NCBI GenBank assembly: GCA_002943765.1
Contig: PQWQ01000015.1
Coordinates: 62,001 to 126,000, forward strand
DNA length: 64,000 nucleotides
Direction: 5' to 3'
Source: Psoroptes ovis
Taxonomy: Eukaryota > Arthropoda > Arachnida > Sarcoptiformes > Psoroptidae
The first letter of the stretch is position 1. The number at the start of each line of letters is the position of its first letter. Both the position numbers and the translations under genes were made by a program. The notes below the pieces were generated by a model. The model was given only the letters and a program-made list of their open reading frames with translations. It did not search any database and was not told where the DNA came from. Below, piece after piece: positions 12,810 to 24,402 of the stretch.

Positions 12810-13053
12810 TTTATATCTAAATAAATATAAATTGATGATAATTTATTACTAATTACAACAATACGGGTAATTCACAAACAAATGTCACGAGGAGAAAATT
12901 TACGGAAAATTTTTGATAACCTAAATTCAAATAAAACGAAAGTTTCCAGGAAATTGTTTTGGCGCTTTAAAATTTATTTTAATTCATTTTGAAAAGTTTA
13001 TTTATTCCGATCATTGTTTAATAATCATTCAATCAAAAACTAAATCAACGAAG
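12810..13053. promoter_or_regulatory. Divergent promoter region between PNPT1 and WDHD1
   Basis: About 240 bp separates the presequence-like ATG upstream of PNPT1 (12809, -) from the WDHD1 start (13054, +). It carries TTTTGGCGC (12957-12965), an exact match to the E2F consensus TTTSGCGC, about 90 bp upstream of the WDHD1 ATG. E2F control of replication genes is known in animals; use of this site is inferred. Confidence 0.5.
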
Positions 13054-16000
13054 ATGACACAATCAATTCAAAAAGAAAATTTAGAGCTTGATCTTCGTTT
13101 TGCTCATATTGATGGCCATACTGAATTTGATTTCATTCAAAATAAAAAGTAAGATCATGAATTTTAGAAAAAAATGAATTGAAATTCAATCTATTTTATT
13201 TTAATCTAACTTTAGTGCAATAGTGACGACTGGTCGTGATTGTGATTGCCGCATTTGGCCGCTGAATGCATTAGATTACAGTGTACAAACATCTTTTCCA
13301 CTTGAAGATTATCCTTATGCTGTAGTTGCAAATGTAATGTTGATTAAAATTTCAAATGTTTCACTCATTTTTAATGATTTGTTTCATTAAATTTAATCCA
13401 ATGAATAGAATGATCGCATATTCATCGCTCTTGAAAATAATGTGGTCAAATCATTTCAATCTGATGATATTGCTGGCGATGATGAACAAACTATATGTCG
13501 TTTCACATCAAATACTACATGTCTTTCGCTTGAATCGCATCACGAATTACTAGCTGCTGGAGCGGCGTTAGTATTCTTTAGAAATCATAGCTTATTTTCC
13601 TTGATTAATTCGTTTCTTCTTTTATAGAGACTTCACAATCAAAGTCATCAGTCTTATTGACCAATCCATCAAAAATTTTGAAGGGCATCAAGGACCAATT
13701 CTTAGTTTATCGATTGATCCCTTGAACAAATATTTAGCATCATCATCATGTGATGGTTCTGTGATTATATGGAATATCGAAACGAAAAAAATTGAATATA
13801 AATGGACAAATATTTTGCCAAAATCAAACGATTTTCATAATTCTAAAACATTGTGTCGCGTTTGTTGGGAAACTAGATTTGGAGAATTTTTCATCATACC
13901 ATCAGATAGTTCTATTCAAGTATATAAACGTGGACAATGGGACACTGCGTGTACAATATTCAAGCATCAATTATTGAATGATCATGTTTCTATAGTTAAT
14001 ATTTCAAAGGATAGTCAATTTTTAGCAGCAACAACTGGATCAACGATGGCTATTTGGAAATTTGACCAATCATTCAAACAAAAATCTGATGTTGTATCAA
14101 ATCCAATTGCTTTAATAAAAATTGCTGACGGTCTCATTACATGTTTGAAATTCAATCCAAATAATCATAAACAAATATGTTGCACTGACAATAAAGGATC
14201 ATTAATGATATTGAACATCATTGATTCAACAATTAAGAATAATAATGATAACCAGCATCAATCTATATCTATTCTCAGAAAAACATCACAAATTGAAGCA
14301 GTAGGACAAAAAACTATGGACGATCTAATGTGCGATCTCGATGACACAGATTTTGATGATATTATCGATGTCAAAACTGAAAAATCTGCAGATACTAATC
14401 GTTTCAAAGATTTACCTGAACCGATCGAAGAAAATTTCACCTACAAGGATGACGATAAAATCGCTATCAATGCTGATGAACCTGATATGAAGCCAGATGA
14501 ATTTGATATTAGTGCCATTAAATCCAAATATGAACCAATTATTTTCGGTGATGATGATACCAATGATAGAATCAATAACAATAATAATAATGTTGATTCG
14601 ATTGGAAAATTGAATTCAAATTCTGAATTGATAATTGATGGTCACCGCATCACTGGTTCAGAATTATTACAATTATGTCGTAATGCCCGGTCATATCAAA
14701 CACCGATGCGACAACAACCATTTCAATCTGGTTCAACACCTAAACATTATAAAAATCGTTTCATGGTTTGGAATTCAATCGGCATCATTTATGCTTATGA
14801 TTCAGATGATGATCTACGTTCAATCGATGTCGAATTTCATGACCAAACATTTCATCATTCAATACATATAAATAATACTTTGAATTATACGATAGCTGAT
14901 TTATCAATCACTTGTTTACTATTAGCTAGCAATGGTGATGATCATCATGATGACGATAATGATCCATTAGATCAACAAAAATCACGGATGTATTGTATGT
15001 TATTCAATACATGGGATGAAATGAAAGAATGGCAAATCACATTACCTAAAGATGAACAATTTGATTGCATAACAGCTGGACAATCTTTTGTAGCCGCTAT
15101 GACTACACAACGATATCTTCGTGTATGGACTACTGGTGGTATACAAACAATGATACGCTGTATTGATGGACCATCAATTAATTTATCATCATATGATAAT
15201 CATCTAATGGCTATTTATCATAATGCATCACAACATCCTCAAGACGGTCAATCGATTAGTTGTTTGGCTTTGAAAGTTGATCATCGTGGTCGTACTCGTG
15301 CTCATATGATTCCTTCACCTGTTCCGGTCGCATTATCACCAAAATCAACAGTTTATTGGGCTGGTTTCACAGATGAAGGTACACCATGTGTGGTCGATTC
15401 TGATGGAATTGTGCGTTTATATAAAAATCATTTCGGTTCTGGCTGGTTTCCTATTTGTGCTACTAAACAACAGGTATTTTTTAATATTTTTAAATTCAAT
15501 CACTTACGATTTCGTTGTCGATTTTAGGCTAACGGAAAATCTGATAATTATTTTATCATCGGTCTGAGTGAAATTCAATCACAAATACGTTGTATATATT
15601 GTAAAGCATGCCGTTATCCGGACACAATACCGAAACCAACATTGACAATTCTTTCATTTAAAATACCATTATGCGATTCAGATGATGGCAATAATCAAAA
15701 TGCAACAAAATTCAAACATGAAGAAGAATGTTTGCGTAATCGATGGCTATATTCATTGTTAAAACGTTTATCATTAGACAATTATGATGTAGAAAATACG
15801 ATGGACCAAGCTGAAAAACAAATCATACAATCATTAATTAAATTGTTTGCCTTAGCTTTAGGTGCTGACAGAGAATCATTAGCATTAGAGGTTGCGAAAT
15901 TGCTGCCGAATTCTCAAGCATTAGAAGGTGCTGTACGATATGCTGAACGACAACATCATCGTAGTTTAGCAATGAAATTAGTCGAAATGATTCGTGAAGG

Positions 16001-16859
16001 TGATGATACACAAAATAATGAAGACGATGATGATGATAATTCTGATAAAGAACTAGAAACACTAATGAGCAGAAAAAATATTGATAAATTGCGACAATTA
16101 TTGAAAGATGATGATGTTAATAGTAAATACAACTCAATATCATTGACACCGATCGATTCACAATCAACTGAATTCACATCATTGAAACCTAAACCACTAC
16201 GAAAATCATCAAAAGAACCTCAACAACGTCGGCCAATAGTTATTGAATCTGATGATGATAATGATGATGAAGATGAAAATGATAATATAAATAGCTTACG
16301 GCCAAAAGTCCTGAACAATCAAAGAAATCCATTCAAATTGACATCAAATAATAAACAACACAAACGAAAACAAATTGATCTTGATGATGATGATAATAGC
16401 GACAACGCTATGAATGATGACAATGAATGTGGTGAATCATCCAACAATGACAATGAATCAGATATTGACGATGAAGATCTTGAATCAAATTCAACATTCA
16501 AGTGTTTTTATAATGAAAAACGTTTAGAATTGTTTGAAAAATATAGTGAAACAATTGAAAATGAAAATGATTTATTGACGATTGCCAAACAAAAATTTAA
16601 ACAATTATCAGTTGAAAAACGTAAAAAATGGTCAAAAGTAAAATCAAAGAACAAAATGATAAATTTAGATTCAACAACAAATAAAAAAGATGATCAAAAC
16701 GAAATGTCGACATCTAAAACAAATGTAAGAAAAAAACGTTCAAAAATTGACAAAAACAATGATGGAAATTCAAACGATACGATTAGTGATGATCATCAAA
16801 AATCATCCAATTCAAAGGCAAAAATAACAAATTTTTTCACAAAAATATCTTCATCTTAA
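13054..16859 (+). CDS. WDHD1: WD repeat and HMG-box DNA-binding protein 1 (And-1/Ctf4)
   Basis: Model of five exons: 13054-13148, 13216-13333, 13409-13566, 13628-15473, 15528-16859. It gives 1182 aa; human WDHD1 is 1129 aa. And-1/Ctf4 is the replisome hub linking the CMG helicase to DNA polymerase alpha. The N-terminal third is a WD40 propeller (GRDCDCRIW, SSCDGSVIIWN). An acidic linker follows. The central SepB/trimerisation region is easily recognised by RFMVWNSIGII, DVEFHDQTFHH and LNYTIADLS. The helical part after it runs into long Asp/Asn-rich stretches. An HMG-box-like segment (FKCFYNEKRLELF through SVEKRKKWSKVK) lies at about residues 1060-1120. The last residues, KAKITNFFTK, resemble a PCNA-interacting box. 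WDHD1 is divergent to PNPT1 and convergent to WDR43, with 134 bp between stop codons. Confidence 0.95.
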
Positions 16860-16993
16860 AAATATGACTTTAATTTGTTGAAAAAAAGGAAAAAATATTA
16901 AATTATAAAAATTTGACAAAAAAAAAATTCAAAATATGTTCAGTATTTTCATATGATGGGTTAAAAAAAATTTACTTAATCTGAAATTAAACC

Positions 16994-19900
16994 TTAATCA
17001 TCTTCATCTTCAGTGTTTTCGGAAAATTTCCTTTTTTTCGATTTCAATTTTGTTTTTGATGTATTTGAAAATTTGTTTGATGATTTAGAGGTTTTCAAAG
17101 TATTCATGGTTTTTGATTGATTCATTTCTTCATCTGAATCTTCAATTTCATTCGATGATGCCTCATCTTCAGCTTCATTTTCACTCGATTCGCTATCATC
17201 ATTATCTGATTCGTCATCATCATCATCATTCGAGGATGTTTGTCGATCACAAAGTTTAATATCATCATCAGGATCTTCTTCTTCATCATCATCATCATCT
17301 TCCATTAAATCATTATCATCAATTGACATTTGATCATCCGTATTTATATCTTCATCATCATCTTCATCATAATCCTCTGAACTTTCTGATTCATATGTCA
17401 ATTTAGGTTTTTCAAATGATAGCCTTTCCGTATCTTGTTTGTCATCTAATTTTGCCTGCAAAAAAAGATGATAAAATAGAAAATGTCCAAAATTTTCAAA
17501 TTCTCAACACAATACCTGAGATAATATCAAATCTAGACGACCTTTCAATTGATAACATTTGTCTAATGTGGCAGTTTTTGCTTGAATCATTTGTTTTAAT
17601 GGCAAAAATTTATTTGCACTTTTTGGCATCTGTTCAATTAAAAAAAAAAAAAAACAGAAATTCATTTTAATGGAATGATTAATCGGGAAGAAAACAAAAC
17701 ATACTGTCATCAAATACGAAAAACGATTATGTAATAAAAACTTAATCCATTTCAAATAAATTGAATATTGTTCATTATGTGATATTGAAGTTGAAGATGT
17801 TTGAGAATCAGATGAAGTATCATGATGTTGATGATATAATAAACCTTTTTGTAATTCATTTAATAATTTTGATAAATATTGTATTGGCAATTTTTTAATC
17901 GTATTAATAATGATTGAATCATCATGATTTTGTTGTAATACAGTCGATAACATTTTGGCATCTTTTGATTGTAATCCTTGTATTAATATCGATACTAAAC
18001 TTTCGATTCCAATTTGTTCTTGTTGTGATTTACTTTGATTTTTTGATTTGTTTTCTGTGGTAGAATTATCGATTTTCATTTGTTTCAATTGTTCATCAAA
18101 TGTTAATTGTTCTTGTGATGATTCATTTTGTTTTTGATTACTATCGTTATTGTTGACATTCTTTTCGATCGTGTCACATTTAGAATCTTTAGATTTGTTT
18201 ACATGCTGATCATCATCACCATTGATTGATTGCTGTTGTTCATTACTATCATAAATGCAGCCATCAAACAAAGGCTGTTGAGCTACCATACCTGCTGGTC
18301 CTATTATTGTTGTTTTTGAATCATTTATTTTTGTCGATTTAATTTTCGTATAATTTGAAGTATGATTAGATATGGAAAAATTATCCAAAATCGGTTTCGA
18401 TAATAAATTTATTTGATCTAATATTGATGAATCTTTTTTTATTGTTATATATTGGCGATTATTTTGTTCATTGCATAATTTTTCACAATCAAATAAATTG
18501 ATACGCTCGAATATTGGACGACTTACAGTACCATATATTGTTTGAATGTAAATACGATTTTTATCATTCAATTGTTTCCTTAATTTTTTATTACTATGTA
18601 AATTCAGATCATCTCCACCATTCATTTGCATTTTCATTTGATCAGGATCAATATATGCATAAATATAAGGTATTTGTCGTTTTGATTTTGTTTTAAAATT
18701 ATTATTATCATCATTGCAAGAATCTATTTGTATATTCAAACAATATTTCGATTTAATCGGTCCATTTGGTTGATGTTTGTTTGAATTTATTTGATTATTA
18801 TTTGAAGTAAGCAGTTGTTCAATCGTTTCATCAAACAAATGAAAATTACCAGTTTTCGACACAGATAACACGAATAATGACTATAGTATTAATCGAATTA
18901 TATAATGAAATGATCAATGGTTTCAAATAAATAAAAAATTATTACAAACCGACTTACATCATTACTTTTGCACAATTCCAAAGAAATCGGTTCATTATCA
19001 AGTAAAAATGTAGCGGAAGAATTGGACGGTTTATTCGATGAGTGATTTTGATTCTTCAAATCAGTCAATTTCCTAAAAACGAATGGATGATTGAATAAAA
19101 TTTATTCATCAAAGGAAATTATAATTCAAGATAAAAACATACCATAGATAAATGTAGCGATCAGAGATAGCTGTCGATAATACAAAATGCTCATTCGGTG
19201 ATATTCTCAAGGATCGTAGAAAATTAATTTCATTCGAATGTCCATTGAAAATTCGCAACAATTGTCGTTTCGGCCAATTCCATAATTTTAATTGATTTGA
19301 ACCAGTCATCAAATATTCATCATCAATACAACAAATCGATGTTATTATTGAATTATGATCCAAGATAGTTTTACTGTTTTTCATATCAGAATTTAAATTT
19401 TAATAAATTCAATCAATCATTAAACATAACATACCATATGATTTGACATTCACTCAATGACCATTCAATAATGAATTTATCTTGTGAACATGAGAATAAT
19501 GTATCGATTGATTTTTTTGACCAACAAATATCATTGATACGTTCGGTATGATGATCATTATTTTGATGATTTTGCTTTAAATTTTTTGTATTATTTGATT
19601 CAAAAATTTTATAAATTTCATTCTTATGTACACTAAAAATAAATATTGTACCATTCTCAGTGCCTAATGCTATTAAATTTAATTTATTCAAATCATGAAT
19701 TTTAGCGTCATAATTGTCATTTTTAGGATTCAATGTTCCCTAAAATTTAAATTAGAAAATGAATTAAATAAAGAAATAATTATCGAAAAAAATGAACTAC
19801 AAACATTTGTTAAATGATTATTAACATTATTATATTGATTTGGCCATGATATTCTTGTACATTTTGTCAATAAATGTTTTGTCGGTATATATTGTGCAAT

Positions 19901-20068
19901 CAAATCCGATGTAATCGTATCCCATACATTTAATTGTCCAATCAATGATGTTATGGCAAAATATCGGCCACATATTGATCTAGACATAATAGGCACATTT
20001 TTCATTATTGATTCAAACATTTCATTATTTGAATCCATTTTATTTGATGATTTTATATTATTTGTCAT
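16994..20068 (-). CDS. WDR43: WD repeat-containing protein 43 (UTP5), SSU processome component
   Basis: Model of seven exons: 20068-19805, 19739-19435, 19373-19143, 19072-18958, 18880-17705, 17629-17516, 17455-16994. It gives 888 aa, longer than human WDR43 (677) through Asn/Gln-rich inserts. WDR43/Utp5 is a nucleolar t-UTP subunit needed for rDNA transcription and early 18S pre-rRNA processing. The N-terminal half has WD40 repeats (GQLNVWDTI, DKFIIEWSL, NQLKLWNWPKRQ, DRYIYLW). The C-terminal part is a Utp12 helical domain (SILIQGLQSKDAKML, YLSKLLNEL, LKWIKFLLHNRFSYLM, CYQLKGRLDLIL). The final ~150 residues are a highly acidic Asp/Glu/Ser tail followed by a Lys-rich end, as expected for a nucleolar protein. 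The acceptor of exon 3 (AACAG at 19374) has a weak pyrimidine tract, so that junction is the least certain. Confidence 0.88.
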
Positions 20069-21267
20069 TATTTAAAAAAAACAAAAGTTAATTTCAAATG
20101 AAGAATCACTACAAAAATGATAATAATAAATCAGGAAATAATAGCTATATGTTACAAGTAAAAATGGTAATAAAAAACATGTGGATCGCCGATGAATGAA
20201 AAAAAACATCAATTAAAATTTCAATAATAATGCAACAGCATGCGAGGATTGAATTGCTCTCTTGTTTCTGCCGAAAAAAGTGGGAGATAGCTCAATCATT
20301 CATCTAAATATTTTCAAGCTAAATTCAGTACGACCATAGACACATGTGAATTGAAGGTAATTCTACAAATAATATATTTTTGTGTTTATTTCTCAAATTT
20401 TTCTGCTCTCGTGGAAATGAAATGAAATGAATTTAAATTAGAAAAACTAAGCATGCTTGAATTAGAAAAGATCACGTGTTTTGACGTGTACAATACTTTA
20501 TGAATGGCGCTTGATTTTAATTTAAATTTTTTATTTGGTGTTGCTGCCGCCATCTCGCGTTTCGATGGAGAACTATTTAAAAATTTTCAAAAAAAATTCA
20601 AATTGAAATATCAAAATTGGGCGCGATATTTTTTTTATTGCAATTGCAACACACACTTGTTGATGATTAATAATGATAATAACAATGTTTGATTTAATGA
20701 TTCTCATGGAAACTATGCAAAACATTCATATAAAATCTATACAATTTAAAATGTTTAGATAAACATTTCTACCATAGAAACGTAAAAAATAAATGCATAT
20801 AAAATTGATCAAAAAGCTAAAATTATTGAAATTTTATGATTTTATCCACCGAAAACAAAAAAAAAAACGAAACAAAACTTTTATTCAATGAATAATGATA
20901 ATTACTGCTATTATTGCTCTAATAACTCATGTTTATTATTGAAATAAAAACAAACAAACAAAAAACAAAAACATTGATGAAATTTGTGTGTATTTTCAAA
21001 CAAAATATACAAACAAGCAATATATGAATGTAAAAATATTTCATTTCCAATATATCGATACATTATTTGTATCCTGTTTGAATTTCAAAATATTCATTTG
21101 ATAGCACCATCGTATCCTTCAAAATATCGAAATTCGTGAAAAAAATAGGAATTTATTTGATTATATTGCTAAAATTAATCGAATTATTCAACAATATTTA
21201 AAATGTAAGTAATTTAATGCAATTTTGAATTTTCAATAATCTCTTTAAATATTTTTATTTTGCCCAG
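20069..21267. promoter_or_regulatory. Divergent intergenic region, WDR43 and myosin light chain
   Basis: About 1.2 kb separates the WDR43 start (-) from the light-chain gene (+). A palindromic E-box CACGTG sits at 20473-20478, about 400 bp upstream of WDR43; such boxes bind Myc/Max at ribosome-biogenesis genes in animals, so a link is plausible but unproven. A short GC-richer patch surrounds 20505-20635. A 5' non-coding exon of the light chain probably ends at 21204 (donor GTAAGT), with the acceptor CCCAG at 21267. Confidence 0.5.
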
Positions 21268-21294
21268 CAAAATTTATAATTTTCTCATCGAAAT

Positions 21295-21753
21295 ATGACT
21301 GAACAAATTGATCAAAGTCAATTGGAAGAAATATTTCAAATATTCGATACCAAAGGTGATAATTGTATCGATATTGATCAAATCGGTGATGTATTACGTT
21401 CAATGGGCTTGAATCCGACTGAAGCTGAAATTAATCGATGCTGTGAACCATTACGTGAAAAACAAAAAAATACAGATAAACGTATTACATTTGAAATATT
21501 TATACCGATCTATCAACAAATTTCAAAGAATCGTAATCGTTATACTTTCGATGATATTGTTGAAGGTTTACGTCATTTCGATACTGATGGTTCAGGCACA
21601 ATTGGTGCAGCCGATTTTAGACATTTGTTAACAGCATTAGGTGAAAAATTGACCGATGATGAAGTTGAACAATTGATCGATTCAACAACAATCATTGATG
21701 ATCAGGGACGTATTAATTATGAAACATTTGTCAAACAAATTATGAATGGTTGA
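21295..21753 (+). CDS. Mlc1: Myosin essential (alkali) light chain
   Basis: The 152-aa protein has the size and layout of essential myosin light chains, which clamp the first IQ motif of the myosin lever arm. It has four EF-hand folds. The first loop is degenerate (FDTKGDNCIDID). The third looks able to bind metal (DTDGSGTIGAAD, with Asp rather than Glu at the last position). The light-chain signature EIFIPIYQQI in the second hand and the C-terminal YETFVKQIMNG separate it from calmodulin and troponin C. The start ATG lies in exon 2; an upstream non-coding exon ends at 21204. A polyadenylation signal AATAAA is at 21835-21840, 82 nt past the stop. In house-dust mites this protein is a named allergen group (group 26). 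The paralogue is not assigned further. Confidence 0.9.
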   Translation: MTEQIDQSQLEEIFQIFDTKGDNCIDIDQIGDVLRSMGLNPTEAEINRCCEPLREKQKNTDKRITFEIFIPIYQQISKNRNRYTFDDIVEGLRHFDTDGSGTIGAADFRHLLTALGEKLTDDEVEQLIDSTTIIDDQGRINYETFVKQIMNG

Positions 21754-22237
21754 ATAATGATACTAATGATTTCATAGAAATGTTGAAATATATTAATTGT
21801 TCATGTTTTTAAAGTAATTAAATCTGAATAAGAAAATAAATCTTTTTCAAAAAACATTTGATTCATATTTCTTTCTAAATATATTTGTCTGTAAATGATA
21901 AACACTATTATTATTAACACAATGAACTTTTGTCTATTCATTGTCGAAAAAATATAAATGTGAAAAAAAAGAGAAAAACAATAACATTGCACAGTTGGAA
22001 TTGAAACATTCAACCGATTCACAATGAATAGGAGAAAAAAACCAGTTCCATATCAATCAAAAAAACAGGATCCGGCTCCATTAGTACATGAGTTATTATC
22101 ATAAGCTCAACGCTAGATCATTGAAAACATAATGATTCAAGCATGGAAAATTTTGTTTTTCAAAATTCAATTTTCATATTATTATTGTCATTTTCGATCA
22201 ACAACAACAACAACAATCCATCTAATTTGATTGAATT
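21754..22237. other. Intergenic spacer
   Basis: Holds the 3' UTR of the light-chain gene (AATAAA at 21835-21840) and the promoter side of the NUDT19-like gene, including a CAA run just upstream of its ATG. Nothing else was seen. Confidence 0.6.
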
Positions 22238-23278
22238 ATGAATTCAAGACAAAATAATGATATTATCAAAAATGTAGCATTGATTGTTGTTCGATCAATT
22301 GATGATATTGATTATGTTGATGCTTCAAAAAATGATGAATATGATTATCAAATTTATTTTCAACATTTCGAAAAACATGAAAACATATTATCTCAAATAT
22401 CGTTTGATAAATTACCGAGAATAAATTTAACCATCGAAGATTTCAACATAAAATGGTTGCAACAAATTCAATGGTCAACGACTAGAGCTGATTTGATGAT
22501 GGAACAAAGAAAATTTGAACATTGTCCAATGGTTAATGAACCATTTAATCCATTCGACGCTCATTGGGATGAGAAACATCACAACGATAATTTACTTGCT
22601 TTACGTACATGTGCATTACGAGGTTTGTATGATGAATTGAAGATTTTACCATCAAATATCGCTAACAATAATGAATGGAATGATGATATTGAAATTAATT
22701 TGGATAAATGTCCTTTGTATGAATGGTGGAATTGGCTAACACCAACATCGATTGGACGTTCACCACGTTATGATACACTTTATTATTTGATTATTTTAAA
22801 TCAAAATGATTTCAAATCATCATCAATCAGTTCTTCAGAAAATAATTGGATCAATATTGAGCAAATAATTCAATCTGAATCAATGTTATTACCACCGAAT
22901 GATCTATATGAATTAAAATGTTTATCAAAATTCAAAAAATTGAATGATTTGAAACAATTCATGTTAACAAAGTCATTAGAACTGCCGATTGAAAGATGGA
23001 TACCATATAATGAATTTTATCAAGATGGTACCATATCATATTTACCAGGTGATTGCTTTTACCCTAAAAATGTATCAATCATACCGAAATCACCACCATT
23101 TTATAATACGACAATTAAAATGAGTGAAAAAAGATCTCCAACGATGATGAATCGAATTGAACATTATGGAATGAAATATAGAATTATTATTTCAAATGAT
23201 TTAATTGAAAATAATGACGGACATTATCATATTACGTCATTTGCAAATAATAATAGTGATTATAAATCTAAATTGTGA
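22238..23278 (+). CDS. NUDT19-like peroxisomal protein with eroded Nudix box
   Basis: A single-exon, 346-aa protein. The C-terminal two thirds match the NUDT19 family closely: EWWNWLTPTSIG, RYDTLYYLIIL, LLPPNDLYELKCL, PIERWIPYNEF, GTISYLPGDCFYP. Vertebrate NUDT19 is a peroxisomal CoA diphosphatase. The protein ends in SKL, the canonical PTS1 signal, so a peroxisomal location is well supported. The Nudix box is poor. Where relatives have REx2EExG, residues 128-136 read RGLYDELKI: the first Glu is Gly, one metal-binding Glu is Asp, and the Gly is missing. The GG motif at the start of the box is not recognisable either. It may be a pseudoenzyme or a rapidly evolving enzyme. Its stop lies only 2 nt from the stop of the convergent neighbour. 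Confidence 0.85.
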   Translation: MNSRQNNDIIKNVALIVVRSIDDIDYVDASKNDEYDYQIYFQHFEKHENILSQISFDKLPRINLTIEDFNIKWLQQIQWSTTRADLMMEQRKFEHCPMVNEPFNPFDAHWDEKHHNDNLLALRTCALRGLYDELKILPSNIANNNEWNDDIEINLDKCPLYEWWNWLTPTSIGRSPRYDTLYYLIILNQNDFKSSSISSSENNWINIEQIIQSESMLLPPNDLYELKCLSKFKKLNDLKQFMLTKSLELPIERWIPYNEFYQDGTISYLPGDCFYPKNVSIIPKSPPFYNTTIKMSEKRSPTMMNRIEHYGMKYRIIISNDLIENNDGHYHITSFANNNSDYKSKL

Positions 23279-23280
23279 AT

Positions 23281-23775
23281 TTAAGAATTTCGATACCATT
23301 TGATTATCAATATAATTACTACTGTTAATATATTGATGCCGATAAAATCAATAAAATTAGTATTATAAACATATTCTTTAAATAATTTTTTGATCAATAC
23401 AATGTAGAATAATTTCGGCTCTTTACCGGAAAGCTTTTTCGATGTCGATTCATTAGTTTGTGAATCTTTACGTGGATCGTCACATTTCCTTCCATGATGA
23501 TCATTCATAGATTTGATGCTTTGATCTCGTTTAGAAATAGATGATTTTTTCAAACTTGTGTTTTTTTTCACTGTTGTCAATGATGGTTGCTGATTTCGTA
23601 CAATTTTTATCGGTGAAATATCAGTAATATCAATTGAACTTGTTTTTGATACGTTTGGCGATAATTCTAGTTTGAACGATTTAGACTTATCATTTGTTGT
23701 TTTAACATTACTTTTGACGGATAATTTCCAATCTGGTTGGGCAAATTTTGGCTGATTTTTGTTCATCATATCCAT
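23281..23775 (-). CDS. Unknown protein with C-terminal membrane anchor
   Basis: A single open frame of 164 aa, starting at the ATG at 23775. I do not recognise the family. The first ~120 residues are polar, rich in Lys, Ser, Asn and Thr, and low in complexity. A single hydrophobic stretch near the C-terminus (FIDFIGINILTVVIILII) followed by KWYRNS suggests a tail-anchored protein of the ER or outer mitochondrial membrane. It is convergent with the NUDT19-like gene and divergent from the next small membrane protein, whose ATG is 203 bp away. Coding status rests on frame length only. Confidence 0.5.
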   Translation of the reverse strand: MDMMNKNQPKFAQPDWKLSVKSNVKTTNDKSKSFKLELSPNVSKTSSIDITDISPIKIVRNQQPSLTTVKKNTSLKKSSISKRDQSIKSMNDHHGRKCDDPRKDSQTNESTSKKLSGKEPKLFYIVLIKKLFKEYVYNTNFIDFIGINILTVVIILIIKWYRNS

Positions 23776-23978
23776 ATTAAGCAATAAATTCCGAAATTAT
23801 TTCTACTTGGCGTTTCTGATTAGCTGCATTGAAATATAATGATTTTGATTTCAATATTCGAAAATAATTGTTCCATAATTAAATTTCAATCAAATTTTTT
23901 TTGAATTTGATTCTAAAAAAAAGAACAATTATTCATTCGAGTTCTGCACGAAATAATTCATGTTTCAATTTTTTAAAT

Positions 23979-24371
23979 ATGAATATAAACAACACTGATA
24001 ACAATCATCAACGGCGACGAATATGTAAATTTGATTGGAAATATATCTTCAATTTCAATGATTATAGTCATAATCAAACATCAATATTGATAATATTTAT
24101 AATTACAATAATATTCCTGTTATTATTATCATATTTAATGGCATCAATTATTGGCATTCATTTGGCTAAAATGCAAATTAGAAATTATTTAATTAAAATT
24201 TTTGATGAACGACAACGAAAGATGAAACGTTTAAAAATCCATAGACAAAATAATCGAAATCAAAATAATAGACAATGGAATAGTTTGAAATTATTTATTT
24301 CCGAATTAAATAAAGAACTTGATCATTGTGGTCATCGTTATTCGAGAAGAAAAAAATTTTCATCGATATGA
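23979..24371 (+). CDS. Unknown single-pass membrane protein
   Basis: A 130-aa frame from the ATG at 23979. No family was recognised. An N-terminal polar, Arg/Asn-rich segment is followed by one long hydrophobic span (ILIIFIITIIFLLLLSYLMA), then a strongly basic helical region (DERQRKMKRLKIHRQ). The topology is probably N-out/C-in by the positive-inside rule. The stop is 31 nt from the stop of the convergent LDLa gene. Confidence 0.45.
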   Translation: MNINNTDNNHQRRRICKFDWKYIFNFNDYSHNQTSILIIFIITIIFLLLLSYLMASIIGIHLAKMQIRNYLIKIFDERQRKMKRLKIHRQNNRNQNNRQWNSLKLFISELNKELDHCGHRYSRRKKFSSI

Positions 24372-24402
24372 TTTGATCTGATACATTTGTTTATATTTTC
24401 TT

